A stretch of 50,599 nt of DNA from an uncultured Bradyrhizobium sp. (GCF_936928535.1 NZ_CAKZHY010000078.1:1-50599); one strand, 5' to 3'; shown: positions 14,795-23,108, counted from the stretch's first letter. Translations and numbers: made by a program. The notes: generated from the letters alone by a model not told the origin.

Positions 14795-15469
14795 ATGACC
14801 ACGACATCCGAAACGCTGGGCTTCGCCGAGCACCTCGACGCCGCAGCCCTTGCAGCCGCAGCCTCCGAATCCCAGCCTGAGCTCGAAGCCGAGGAAGCTC
14901 CAGCACCGCTCAGGCGCTCCCGCAAATCCGTCATTGCCCTGGCAGTGTGCGCCCTGGCGATCAATGGCGCGGCGGCCATCTACACATCGCCGTTCGATCT
15001 TCCATCGCCCGACCTCAGCAACCTGGCTGCGCTGTTTCCGCGCCAGGAAGAGCCCGCGCCGAAACCGGACCCTGTGGTCGCTGCCCTCAAGGAGATCCAG
15101 TCGGCCCAGCAGCAGCAGGCCGCCGCGCTACAGGAGATCAACTCCTCCTTGCAGCAGAATACGGCCCTGCGTCAGCAGGATTCGACCACGCTGATGTCTC
15201 TCCGGCAGAGCATCACGGACGAGCGGGGCGATGTGAGGAAGATCTCGCCGCAGCTCTCGACGCTGATCGCGAAGATCGACACGTTGCAGAATACGATGAC
15301 GTCGGACCTCACGTCCTCGATCCCGAGATTGCGCCCGCGCGATCGGTTGTTGTTGCGCAAGCGGATGGCTCGTCAGCCGAAGTCGATCGTGCCTGTGTCC
15401 ATTGGCCCTGTGTCGGTCGGCGGCGCTCCGCTGACTGCGCCGGCGACGGTGGCGGTGCCGGAGAGTTGA
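14795..15469 (+). CDS. Membrane-anchored coiled-coil protein, unknown function
   Basis: 224 residues. An acidic, Ala-rich N-terminus is followed by one transmembrane helix at about 48-68 (VIALAVCALAINGAAAIY). Next comes a Gln-rich coiled coil (about 95-175) with repeated LQ.I.SSLQQNT, LRQQDSTTL and LRQSI patterns. The tail is basic then Pro/Val-rich. The layout suggests a membrane-tethered scaffold. The start at ATG 14795 has GAGG in range; ATGs at 14780 and 14789 are also possible. It follows a terminator-like hairpin by 24 bases. Confidence 0.7.
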   Translation: MTTTSETLGFAEHLDAAALAAAASESQPELEAEEAPAPLRRSRKSVIALAVCALAINGAAAIYTSPFDLPSPDLSNLAALFPRQEEPAPKPDPVVAALKEIQSAQQQQAAALQEINSSLQQNTALRQQDSTTLMSLRQSITDERGDVRKISPQLSTLIAKIDTLQNTMTSDLTSSIPRLRPRDRLLLRKRMARQPKSIVPVSIGPVSVGGAPLTAPATVAVPES

Positions 15470-15527
15470 GGGCTCTATCAGGACAGCTGCTGCGCAGGGT
15501 CTGAACGCAATCCAGCAACGGTGTGCT

Positions 15528-15563
15528 GGGTGCGTTGCGGCTTGAATCCAGGACACCGTGAGT
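15528..15563 (-). pseudogene. Decayed partial copy of tRNA-Lys 3' half
   Basis: 36 bases align with 15918-15953 of the intact tRNA-Lys, in the same orientation, with 28 matches. The best block is GAA-x-CCAGGAC-x-CCGTGA, and most differences are C/T changes. It covers acceptor 3' strand, T arm and part of the anticodon arm. Such a truncated 3' copy is what tRNA-targeting integrases leave behind. Confidence 0.5.
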
Positions 15564-15599
15564 TTCGTATCCCAAGGTCGTCGATGATACCGCGGGCTC

Positions 15600-15770
15600 C
15601 TACATAGTAGGACTACTGAGGGATCCGCAGGGCTGATGGGTCAGTACGTGCTGGCGCCAGTCTTGTTGCACGTGCCCGTTCCAGCACTGATGGTGCTTTT
15701 GGGAGTAGGCAAGCAAGACCATGATGCCCACAGCGAACACAACGGATCCGGTTACAAAATTCTGCATCAT
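15600..15770 (-). CDS. Possible small membrane peptide
   Basis: 56 codons starting ATG 15770: a hydrophobic N-terminal segment (about residues 6-22, VTGSVVFAVGIMVLLAY) followed by a His/Cys/Trp-rich tail. Only a weak GGGG precedes the start. It lies in the stretch between the tRNA-Lys fragment and the intact tRNA, so it could be a relic of an inserted element or not a gene at all. Confidence 0.25.
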   Translation of the reverse strand: MMQNFVTGSVVFAVGIMVLLAYSQKHHQCWNGHVQQDWRQHVLTHQPCGSLSSPTM

Positions 15771-15913
15771 GCACCCCAGAGCAAACTGTGAGTGGCTACT
15801 CCGGGAGCATCTTACAGCATTCTGCGATTAGGAATACAAAATCCACCGCGCGACGGTGTCACGGGTGGCATCAGGTCGGATGTCCTGGCAGAGCAGGGGC
15901 ATCTGTTTCGGCT

Positions 15914-15989
15914 TGGTGAGCGCGCTGGGGCTCGAACCCAGGACCCCGTGATTAAAAGTCACGTGCTCTACCGGCTGAGCTACGCGCTC
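15914..15989 (-). tRNA. tRNA-Lys (anticodon TTT)
   Basis: A 76-base tRNA on the minus strand with encoded CCA. The acceptor stem GAGCGCG/CGCGCTC pairs perfectly, the D arm AGCTCAGCCGGTAGAGC is standard, the anticodon loop is CTTTTAA (anticodon TTT), and the T arm CTGGG-TTCGAGC-CCCAG is perfect. It reads AAA and AAG lysine codons. Confidence 0.98.
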
Positions 15990-16304
15990 CCATGGCCGCC
16001 GATGGCTTCGAAAGATCGCCATCGTCTTCGGACATTCGAGAAGCATGTCTTGCCGCTGCGCTTCAACTTGCGTCGCGGGGAAAACCGGCTGTTTCCGGAT
16101 CATGCTTTCGGCCCGCGCTGTGTAGGGGGAGGTGGCGCTGAGGTCAATAGCTTGGACGGTTGCCAAAACACGCGGCAGAAGCAGCGATTTTCTTGATGCT
16201 TCCGGCTCTTAGGCCGGAGTTTTGAACCTGTTTGGCGGGGCGTCATCCACGCCCAAAGACGCTATCACGCCCAATCGCCGGGCTGCGAGCGCCCATCCGT
16301 CCTG
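15990..16304. other. Intergenic region between tRNA-Lys and ndvB
   Basis: This should hold the promoter of the leftward tRNA; a TTGAAG element is present on the minus strand near 16065 but no convincing -10. A hairpin TCCGGC-tcttag-GCCGGA at about 16201-16218 is followed by GTTTTG on the plus strand. No gene is convincing. Confidence 0.35.
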
Positions 16305-18965
16305 TCAGTTCGCTTCCCGCCGCACCTCGCTCGGCACGGCCTGCGTGTTGCCTGGCCCCGGCAGGGCGACGGGGCGGAGGCCAATCAGCTCGGCGGTGCG
16401 GATCGCGCTGTCGCGCCAGAATTGGAACGAGTTGATGCGGCTGAGCTCGAGGATCGCGATCGCGACCGCTGCCAAAAACGGCAGGCTCTGAAGCACCAGG
16501 ACGCCGGCGAAGATGTAGATCTCGGTGATCTGGCGGAAAGAGTTGGAGGCGATCAGCACGCCGGCGCCGACCAGGAGCAGAACGCCGATCACGGCCTCCC
16601 AGAACGCCTGGAATTCGATCGACATCCTGCTGAGGCCGCCCTTGGACGTGCGCGCGAACGCGATGTGTTCGGTGATCAGGCCCTGCGCGACCGCGCGCGA
16701 CACCGTCCACTGGACACTCATCGCGGCGATCATGGCGCCCAGCATCTGGCCGGGCTTGATCGCAACGCGCGCGCGGTACATCGACAGGAAATGCGCCAGC
16801 GAGACGATGAAGGCGCCGATGATCGGCAGCGTCAGGATCTTATCGGGGATGGCGATGTCGGCGAAGGCGACGATCGGCACCCAGACGAGGTTGAGCAGCG
16901 CCACGACCACGCCGAGGCTTTCGGCCCCGAGCCAGTTGAGCCAGCCAAGGCCGTATTCGCGCTTCTGGTCGGGCGTCAGCCGGCTCCGCCCCGGCAGGAA
17001 CTGGCGCCAGTGCTTCTTGACGATCTGCAGGCCGCCATAGGCCCAGCGATGGCGCTGCTTCTTGAAGGCCTCATAGGTGTCGGGGAGCAGCCCCTTGCCA
17101 TAGCGGTAATTCGTGTAGTGGGTGGTCCAGCCGAGCTCCTGGATCGCAAGCCCGAGATCGGAGTCCTCGCAGATCGTGTCGGATGACCAGCCGCCGGCCA
17201 TGTCCATTGCGGCGCGGCGGATCAGGCACATCGTGCCGTGGACGATGACGGCGTTGAGTTCGTTGCGCTGGACCATGCCGATATCGAAGAAGCCGGCATA
17301 TTCGCCGTTCATGATGTAGTGCATGATCGACAGATCGCCGTCGCGATGCTCCTGCGGCGCCTGCACGAGGCCAACGCGCGGATCGGCGAAAGCGGGCACG
17401 AGGTCCTTGAGCCAGTCGGGCTCGACGACATAATCGGCATCGAGGATGCCGATGATCTCGGCATCCACGGCGGTGCGGTCCATGGCGATGCGCAGCGCGC
17501 CGGCCTTGAAGCCCTGCACCTTCTCGGCGTTGATGAACTTGAAGCGCTCACCGAGCGCGCGGCAATGATCCTGGATCGGCTGCCAGAACGCCGGGTCCGG
17601 CGTGTTGTTGATGATCACGACGCATTCGTAATTCGGATAGTCGAGCCGCGACAGCGCATCGAGCGTCTGCTTCAGCATCTCGACCGGTTCGTAATACGCG
17701 GGGATATGGATCGACACCTTCGGGTAGTAATTGTCAGGCACGTTCTCGATCGGCTTGCCCTTGACGAGCAGCCGCTGCGGCGGCCGTCCGAAGGCAACGG
17801 CCGCGATCTCGTCGATGCGGGCCATCGCAATGAGGACGAGAGGAACCAGCAGAATCATGCCGAGGGTCAGCGCGAAGGCCGAGCCGAAAACGAAATAGTG
17901 ACCGTTCCAGAATGCGAACACGGTCGCGGCCCAGGCGCCGACACCGTTGGCGGTGGCTGACAGCAGGAAAGCCTGTTTCGCGGTCGGCTGCTGCAGCCGC
18001 AGGATCGGCAGCGACAGGAGGATGCCGACCAAGAGCGCGACCGCCATCAGTTTCCAATAATCAGGATTTTCGACCGGGCCGGTCCATGCGAATTTCGGCT
18101 CGCGGCTGGCGTTGAGGATGCCCCAGTACGGACCGACGCCGCCTTCAAAATACTTCCAGGGCTGATCGATCGCCTCGACGATGTTGTAGTCCATGCCAAG
18201 CGCTTCGGCACGGCTGACGAAGTTGCGTAGTGTCACGGCCTGCTGGAACGGACCGGGGTCTGCGTTGCGCAAATTATAGCCCGCGCTCGGCCAGCCGAAC
18301 TCGGCGATGACGATGCGCTTGCCCGGGAACTGATTGCGCAAAAGGTTGTAGCGGTCCACCGCCTGGTCGACGGCCTGGTCCGAGCGGAAGTTCTCCCAAT
18401 AGGGCAGGACGTGGGCGGCGATGAAATCGACGTTGGAGCCGAGGTCGGGATTGTCGCGCCAGATGTTCCAGATCTCGCCGGTGGTGACGGGCACGCGCAC
18501 CGCGCTCTTCACCTTCTTGATCATCTCGATGAGGTCTTCGACCTTCTGCTCACCGCGGTAGATCACCTCGTTGCCGACGACGACGCCATTGACGTTGCTG
18601 TTCTTGCGAGCGAGCTCGATGGCGGCCTTGATCTCGCGCTCGTTGCGTTCCTCGTCCTTGTTGATCCACGCACCGACCGTGACCTTGAGACCGAACTCGG
18701 CGGCAATCGGTGGCACCAACTCGTTGCCCTCAGTCGCTGCGTAGGACCTGATGGCTCGCGTGAGGGTCGAGAGCTTCTTCATGTCCGCGCGAATCTTGTC
18801 GGGATCGACGTTGATGTCGACGACATGTCCCGGTTCGAACGGTGTGTAGGAGAGACTTGGCAGCAGGCCCTTGAAGTCGGGCGCGGGTTCCCTGTCGCGC
18901 AGGACTCCCCAGAGGCCAGCGTGGAGCGCGGACACGAGCAACAGAACGGCGGCGACAACGCGCAT
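16305..18965 (-). CDS. ndvB: Cyclic beta-(1,3),(1,6)-glucan synthase, NdvB
   Basis: 886 residues: a membrane anchor (about 3-20), then a GH17-like domain (about 40-290), then a GT2 processive glycosyltransferase with several membrane helices. The GH17 pair is E133 in VVGNEVIYRGE and E222 in IAEFGWPSAG. The GT2 motifs are DAD 509-511, ED 600-601 and QRHRW 637-641, all intact. This two-domain order matches Bradyrhizobium NdvB, which polymerises UDP-glucose into periplasmic cyclic glucans needed for osmotic adaptation and effective nodulation. The start at ATG 18965 gives a good anchor; a TTG 63 bases upstream extends the frame without a ribosome-binding site. ndvC and a probable ndvD lie next to it. 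Confidence 0.92.
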   Translation of the reverse strand: MRVVAAVLLLVSALHAGLWGVLRDREPAPDFKGLLPSLSYTPFEPGHVVDINVDPDKIRADMKKLSTLTRAIRSYAATEGNELVPPIAAEFGLKVTVGAWINKDEERNEREIKAAIELARKNSNVNGVVVGNEVIYRGEQKVEDLIEMIKKVKSAVRVPVTTGEIWNIWRDNPDLGSNVDFIAAHVLPYWENFRSDQAVDQAVDRYNLLRNQFPGKRIVIAEFGWPSAGYNLRNADPGPFQQAVTLRNFVSRAEALGMDYNIVEAIDQPWKYFEGGVGPYWGILNASREPKFAWTGPVENPDYWKLMAVALLVGILLSLPILRLQQPTAKQAFLLSATANGVGAWAATVFAFWNGHYFVFGSAFALTLGMILLVPLVLIAMARIDEIAAVAFGRPPQRLLVKGKPIENVPDNYYPKVSIHIPAYYEPVEMLKQTLDALSRLDYPNYECVVIINNTPDPAFWQPIQDHCRALGERFKFINAEKVQGFKAGALRIAMDRTAVDAEIIGILDADYVVEPDWLKDLVPAFADPRVGLVQAPQEHRDGDLSIMHYIMNGEYAGFFDIGMVQRNELNAVIVHGTMCLIRRAAMDMAGGWSSDTICEDSDLGLAIQELGWTTHYTNYRYGKGLLPDTYEAFKKQRHRWAYGGLQIVKKHWRQFLPGRSRLTPDQKREYGLGWLNWLGAESLGVVVALLNLVWVPIVAFADIAIPDKILTLPIIGAFIVSLAHFLSMYRARVAIKPGQMLGAMIAAMSVQWTVSRAVAQGLITEHIAFARTSKGGLSRMSIEFQAFWEAVIGVLLLVGAGVLIASNSFRQITEIYIFAGVLVLQSLPFLAAVAIAILELSRINSFQFWRDSAIRTAELIGLRPVALPGPGNTQAVPSEVRREAN

Positions 18966-19075
18966 CGCGGCTAAACCAAAAGGGGCTGAGGGGGCAGGGA
19001 AGCGGATCCGACCCCGAGATCCGACCAAGTCCGCGGCAAAGGGAGCATACCTCTGCCGCGCGGTTTCACAACTGT

Positions 19076-19103
19076 CATGGCCTCATGTCCTTATGAGGGC
19101 ATG
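19076..19103. repeat. Inverted repeat in the ndvB-ndvD gap
   Basis: CCTCAT-gtcctt-ATGAGG flanked by CATG on both sides (10 of 11 pairs). It lies 110 bases upstream of the ndvB start and 78 bases past the ndvD-like stop, in the direction of transcription of both. There is no T-run, so it is more likely regulatory than a terminator. Confidence 0.4.
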
Positions 19104-19180
19104 GCATTTTGGGATGGGCGGCAGTGCCGACCGCAGCTATCGCCGATCGTTCCTGAACGGAGGCTGAAGCCGGCCTGCGA

Positions 19181-19777
19181 CTATTTGGACGGGGCCGGCG
19201 TCGGGCTGGCTGCGGGCGACGGGCTCGCTGCCGGCTGGGGCTGCGAGGCGCCGGCGGCCGGTGTGGGCGACGGGGCGGCGGCCGCGGTCGTCTGCTGCGG
19301 TTGCGCAGCCGGGTTGATCCAGCAAGCCTGGGTCAGATTGTTCAGGCTGTTCGGAACCTTGTCGTCGATCTGTGTGAGGAAGCGGGTCAGGCAGCGGAAC
19401 GCGGCCTGGATGTGGCCGCCGGGGCAGCCGAAGCGATCGTAAAGATCGATGTGGCGGAAGGCGGTATCGAGGTCATCCCTGTACATCAACTGGACCGCGC
19501 GACGGCCGAGCCAGACGCATTCGGGATTACCGGCAGGACCGTTAATGGTGCGGGCAGCTTCGGCGAACTCGTCAGTCCGCTTCTGGTTTTGGTTCTGGGC
19601 GGCCTCCTTGGCGGCGTCGGCAGACTGGGCGGCGGCTTTGCCCTGGTCGGGGGCGGGCGTTCCGCTCTGGGCGGTGGCGCCACCGAGGCTGGCCAAAAGG
19701 AGAAGGGAGGAAACGGCCAACGAGGCGGCGAACTGCCGCAGGACCGCATTTCGTAACTCGAACACCCGTCGCCGCAT
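19181..19777 (-). CDS. ndvD: Secreted protein between ndvB and ndvC, probable NdvD
   Basis: 198 residues: a signal peptide (cut after GATAQ, about residue 37), an Ala/Gln-rich linker, a helical core with four cysteines (NPECVWLGRRAVQLMYRDD, RFGCPGGH, RCLTRFL, QACWINP), and a long Pro/Ala/Ser tail. The place between ndvB and ndvC matches the third glucan gene (ndvD) described in Bradyrhizobium japonicum, but I assign the name from position and general character only. The reported NdvD is somewhat larger. GGGGA precedes ATG 19777. It is probably transcribed with ndvB. Confidence 0.68.
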   Translation of the reverse strand: MRRRVFELRNAVLRQFAASLAVSSLLLLASLGGATAQSGTPAPDQGKAAAQSADAAKEAAQNQNQKRTDEFAEAARTINGPAGNPECVWLGRRAVQLMYRDDLDTAFRHIDLYDRFGCPGGHIQAAFRCLTRFLTQIDDKVPNSLNNLTQACWINPAAQPQQTTAAAAPSPTPAAGASQPQPAASPSPAASPTPAPSK

Positions 19778-20038
19778 GAATTCCCCAATGTCTCAGCCGT
19801 CCGCCCGCGCGGGAGGACCTCGCGGACGCCGGTCGTGATGGCGTCCAAATGGGTCTCCAATGCGGCGGAAAAGTCCCGCGGAATCCCATGGCCTGTATTT
19901 GGATTTTTGTCCAGCAAAGTCACGATCCTAAGGGATGGTCGATCGGCCGCAGTCCGATTCGTCGGGGAGAGGGTGTCTTCAACCTCGGTCACCCCCTTGG
20001 CAGACGGCGTGCGAGCAGGTAATCGACGGCTCCTTCGC

Positions 20039-20044
20039 GGAGGA
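20039..20044 (+). promoter_or_regulatory. Strong Shine-Dalgarno (GGAGGA) pointing to an ATT start for ndvC
   Basis: GGAGGA is followed after 8 bases by ATT at 20053 in the ndvC frame. No ATG, GTG or TTG occurs in that frame between the upstream stop (TAA at 20020-20022) and GTG 20110. It therefore decides the start question in favour of ATT. Confidence 0.55.
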
Positions 20045-20052
20045 CGGAACAA

Positions 20053-21669
20053 ATTTCTCTTCGTACGCCACTGGCGCTCCTGCTCGTCTCACTGGGTGCG
20101 ATTGCTGCCGTGTGGTGGTGGCTTGCCACGCCGATCACGCTCGCGCGCGCCCCGATCGACCCCAATGACAAGGTCCAATGCGTCTCCTACGCGCCGTTCC
20201 GGGGCGAGCAGACGCCGCTGAATGCATGGACCCATATCGAGGCCGACCAGATCGAGCGGGATCTGCGCCAGCTCAAGGTGATCACCGACTGCGTCCGCAC
20301 CTACTCCATTGAAAACGGGCTCGACCAGGTGCCGGCGGTGGCAGCCAAGGTCGGCGGGCTGAAAGTGATCCAGGGCATCTGGCTCGGCAGCAACCGCGCC
20401 AAGAACTTTGCGCAGGTGGCGACCGCGGTCCGCCTCACCAAGGAATTCCCCGACACCATCTCCGCGCTCGTCGTCGGCAACGAAGTGCTTCTGCGTGGCG
20501 AGATGACGACGCAGGACCTCATCGCGATCATCCGCTCGGTGAAGGCTCAGGTCACCGTGCCCGTGACCTATGCCGACGTCTGGGAATACTGGCTGAAGAA
20601 TCGCGAGGTCTATGACGCCGTCGACTTCGTCACCATTCACATTTTGCCTTACTGGGAGGACATGCCGGTAAAGGCGAAATTCGCCTCCTCCCATGTCGAG
20701 GCGATCCGCGAGCGGATGGCGGTGGCGTTTCCCGACAAGGAGATCCTGATCGGTGAGACCGGCTGGCCGAGCGAGGGCCGCATGCGCGAGGGCGCGCTGC
20801 CCTCGCGCACTAACCAGGCGCGCGTCGTCTCGGAAATCCTGGCGCTCGCCAAGTCGCAGAAGTTTCGGGTCAATCTCATCGAGGCCTATGACCAGCCGTG
20901 GAAGCGGCGACTGGAAGGCACCGTCGGCGGCTATTGGGGTCTGCTCGATTCCGTGCGGCGTCAGCTGAAATATCCGCCGGGCGAGCCGATCAGCAATTTC
21001 CCGCTCTGGAAATGGTACATGGGGTCAGGCATGGGCCTCAGCGTGCTGGTGTTCGCGGTCGCCGGCATCACACTGCGGCGCCGGCCCTGGACGCCGCGCT
21101 TCTCGGCCTGGCTTGCCGTCGGCATCTCCGCGACATCGGCGGGCATCCTGCTCGGGATCGCCGCCGACAAGATGTATTACGAGAGCTACGGCTGGGGCGG
21201 CTGGCTGCAATGGGGCGCGCTGCTGCTTGCCGGCATTCTCTCGCCGATCTTCTGCGCGCAGGCGCTTGTCATTGGCCGCAACCTGCCGAGCTTCCTCGAC
21301 CTGCTCGGTCCGCGCGAAGGCCGCAAATGGTCTAAGCTTTCGGCTGTGCTCGGCCTGACCCTGGCGGTGACTGCGGTGATCGCGGCCGAGACCGCGCTCG
21401 GCTTCGTTTTCGATCCGCGCTATCGCGACTTCCCTTATGCCTCGCTGACGATGGCGGTGGTGCCGTTCGCGCTGCTGATGCTGAACCGGCCGCAGATCGG
21501 CGTGCGGCCGATCGCGGAAGCGGTGTTCGCGGGGTTGCTGGCGGTGTCGGCGGTCTACGTGCTTCTGAACGAAGGCCGCGACAATTGGCAGGCGATGTGG
21601 ACCTGCGCGATCTATCTCTTGTTCGCGCTCACGCTGTGGCGGGCGCGGGCCGAGCAAAGCCAAGGATAA
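20053..21669 (+). CDS. ndvC: Glucan-modifying GH17-family membrane protein, NdvC
   Basis: 538 residues from ATT 20053 (519 from GTG 20110). With the ATT start the N-terminus is a complete signal anchor (R4, then LALLLVSLGAIAAVWWWLA); with GTG the anchor is cut in half. A GH17 domain follows, with E144 in VVGNEVLLRGE and E235 in IGETGWPSEG (E125 and E216 from GTG). The C-terminal third has about six membrane helices. Bradyrhizobium NdvC is a yeast beta-1,6-glucan-enzyme-like protein needed for the beta-1,6 links of the cyclic glucan. It is homologous to the NdvB GH17 domain (shared VVGNEV, then VDF ... LPYWE). It is divergent from ndvD/ndvB; its stop overlaps the convergent membrane gene by 41 bases. 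Confidence 0.9.
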   Translation: MSLRTPLALLLVSLGAIAAVWWWLATPITLARAPIDPNDKVQCVSYAPFRGEQTPLNAWTHIEADQIERDLRQLKVITDCVRTYSIENGLDQVPAVAAKVGGLKVIQGIWLGSNRAKNFAQVATAVRLTKEFPDTISALVVGNEVLLRGEMTTQDLIAIIRSVKAQVTVPVTYADVWEYWLKNREVYDAVDFVTIHILPYWEDMPVKAKFASSHVEAIRERMAVAFPDKEILIGETGWPSEGRMREGALPSRTNQARVVSEILALAKSQKFRVNLIEAYDQPWKRRLEGTVGGYWGLLDSVRRQLKYPPGEPISNFPLWKWYMGSGMGLSVLVFAVAGITLRRRPWTPRFSAWLAVGISATSAGILLGIAADKMYYESYGWGGWLQWGALLLAGILSPIFCAQALVIGRNLPSFLDLLGPREGRKWSKLSAVLGLTLAVTAVIAAETALGFVFDPRYRDFPYASLTMAVVPFALLMLNRPQIGVRPIAEAVFAGLLAVSAVYVLLNEGRDNWQAMWTCAIYLLFALTLWRARAEQSQG

Positions 21670-22009
21670 GCAGGCCGATCGCAAGGCCCGCCAGCACGAT
21701 GTTGTAGAGCACGATGCCGAGGCCGGCTGCAACCACGCCGAGCGCGAGCAGCACGATCGAGGGTCGCATCAGGTTCAGCGTCGCGATCACCAGCGCGACG
21801 ATGCCAAACACCGAATTCTTGAACAGCGACGTCGACAGCGAGCGCGCCTTGCAGATCATGGTCTGCAAGCCGGCATCGCATGCGAGGGCGACTTGCGAGA
21901 ACTCGATCGCGAGATAGCGCACATAGAGCGCCCAGCCGACGGTGACGAACCCGACGACGATGAGAAACTGGACCTGATAGGGCGTGAGGCGAAACGGCTT
22001 CTTTGTCAT
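21629..22009 (-). CDS. Small membrane protein, unknown function
   Basis: 126 residues with three to four hydrophobic helices: about 15-32 (FLIVVGFVTVGWALYV), 62-80, 85-105 and a C-terminal one. Two cysteines lie in the loop LACDAGLQTMIC. I see no family motif. The start is ATG 22009; the longer frame is Pro/Arg-rich and unlikely. Its last 41 bases overlap the end of ndvC on the opposite strand. Confidence 0.75.
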   Translation of the reverse strand: MTKKPFRLTPYQVQFLIVVGFVTVGWALYVRYLAIEFSQVALACDAGLQTMICKARSLSTSLFKNSVFGIVALVIATLNLMRPSIVLLALGVVAAGLGIVLYNIVLAGLAIGLLILGFARPAPATA

Positions 22010-22477
22010 GGGCGCAATATGGTCGGGATGGCGAGAGGGAGCAACAGGCGGCGGGGCATTTTTACACCGGCGGCATGGCCTCGGCCCGCTGGCTTTTTGC
22101 TCCATCCCGCCCGCATCGGAACCGTAGCGATACGGATTTGCGAAAATTCTGACTTGGCCTAACGATCGACTTGAACGCGCGGGGCGTGATGGCTGATTCG
22201 ATCAGGAGCTGATCACCTCGTTCAAGAGCGCGATGGTGAGGACGCGAGCGGGGTTGGCAATGGTCGATGCGTTGCAGATCAATTTTGCGCTTTGGGGCAT
22301 GATCATCTGTGCGGCGATCAAGATCAGCCAGCTGATGGCCTTTTAGCGCAGCGCATCCGTCGCCAGATCGCAGCGCGCAAGCATGGACCTGAGCGAGCCC
22401 GGGCGTCGCTCGCGCAACTCTGGGCTTCGGCGCATCAGGCCGAGACGTCGCGGAATTCCCGCAGATCACCGCCGCCA
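22010..22477. other. Intergenic region with one possible micro-gene
   Basis: The region holds the possible 28-codon gene at 22260-22346. It also holds a short inverted repeat, GATCAG-gag-CTGATC, at about 22199-22213. I see no terminator or larger gene. Confidence 0.4.
22260..22346 (+). CDS. Possible 28-residue membrane micro-protein
   Basis: MVDALQINFALWGMIICAAIKISQLMAF: a short amphipathic start, one membrane helix with a Cys, and a polar turn. A weak GGGG lies 9 bases upstream of ATG 22260; ATG 22233 in the same frame adds nine Arg-rich residues. The composition differs from random GC-rich frames (no Arg/Pro excess), which is why I list it. Confidence 0.4.
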   Translation: MVDALQINFALWGMIICAAIKISQLMAF

Positions 22478-23014
22478 CTAATTGGCGAACGCATCGCCCT
22501 CTTGTGCCGAGCAGGAGGCGGGTCCCGCCGTCACGGACTCGAATTCGAGCATTTTCCCGGTTGCGTTGCTGCGTGTCGTTGCCACACCGCCGCCGGACTT
22601 GCCCGTCAGCACCTCGGCGCTGCAAGACGAGCCGCCATCGAAGGTGATCCGGATTCTGCGGCCGAGCCCGTGATTGTTGGCGGTCGAGATCAGTGTATTG
22701 CCCTGGAAGGTCACGGCGCCGGCATCCTCGGCGGTGCTTCCGGAGTAGCCGACCCGGTCCTTTGACCCCGAGACGCGTCCGTTGGAGGTCGTCGAGGTCA
22801 GCCGCTTGAACAATTGCCCCTTGGTGCTGATGTAGACGGTGTAGGAGAGCGGGACGGAGACGGATTTGAAGGCGCCTTCGCCTTGCACGCGCTGGCTCCG
22901 GGCTTCGTTCCAGCTCACGCGCAATGTCTTGCCGTAGAAGCTTTGCGGGGCTGCCTGCGCGCCGCAGGCTACGGTCATTCCGGCGATCACCATGAAGGAT
23001 TTCAATCCACGCAT
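22478..23014 (-). CDS. Secreted protein, unknown function
   Basis: 178 residues with a signal peptide (cut after GAQA, about residue 21). The mature chain is beta-rich and Ser/Thr/Gly-rich (LRVSWNEARSQRV, SYTVYISTKGQLF, NTLISTANNHGLGRRIRITFD) with two cysteines (S-C-S-A-E, A-S-C-S-A-Q) likely to form a disulfide bond. I do not recognise a function. AAGGAATG is upstream of ATG 23014. Confidence 0.78.
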   Translation of the reverse strand: MRGLKSFMVIAGMTVACGAQAAPQSFYGKTLRVSWNEARSQRVQGEGAFKSVSVPLSYTVYISTKGQLFKRLTSTTSNGRVSGSKDRVGYSGSTAEDAGAVTFQGNTLISTANNHGLGRRIRITFDGGSSCSAEVLTGKSGGGVATTRSNATGKMLEFESVTAGPASCSAQEGDAFAN

Positions 23015-23108
23015 TGAAAGTCATTCCTTCTGAAAAATGCAGGGTAAATTGACAGCCGCAGACGTGCAATGAAGTCTGCAGTCGACTGTCTCCCAGTTTA
23101 CGAAGTCT

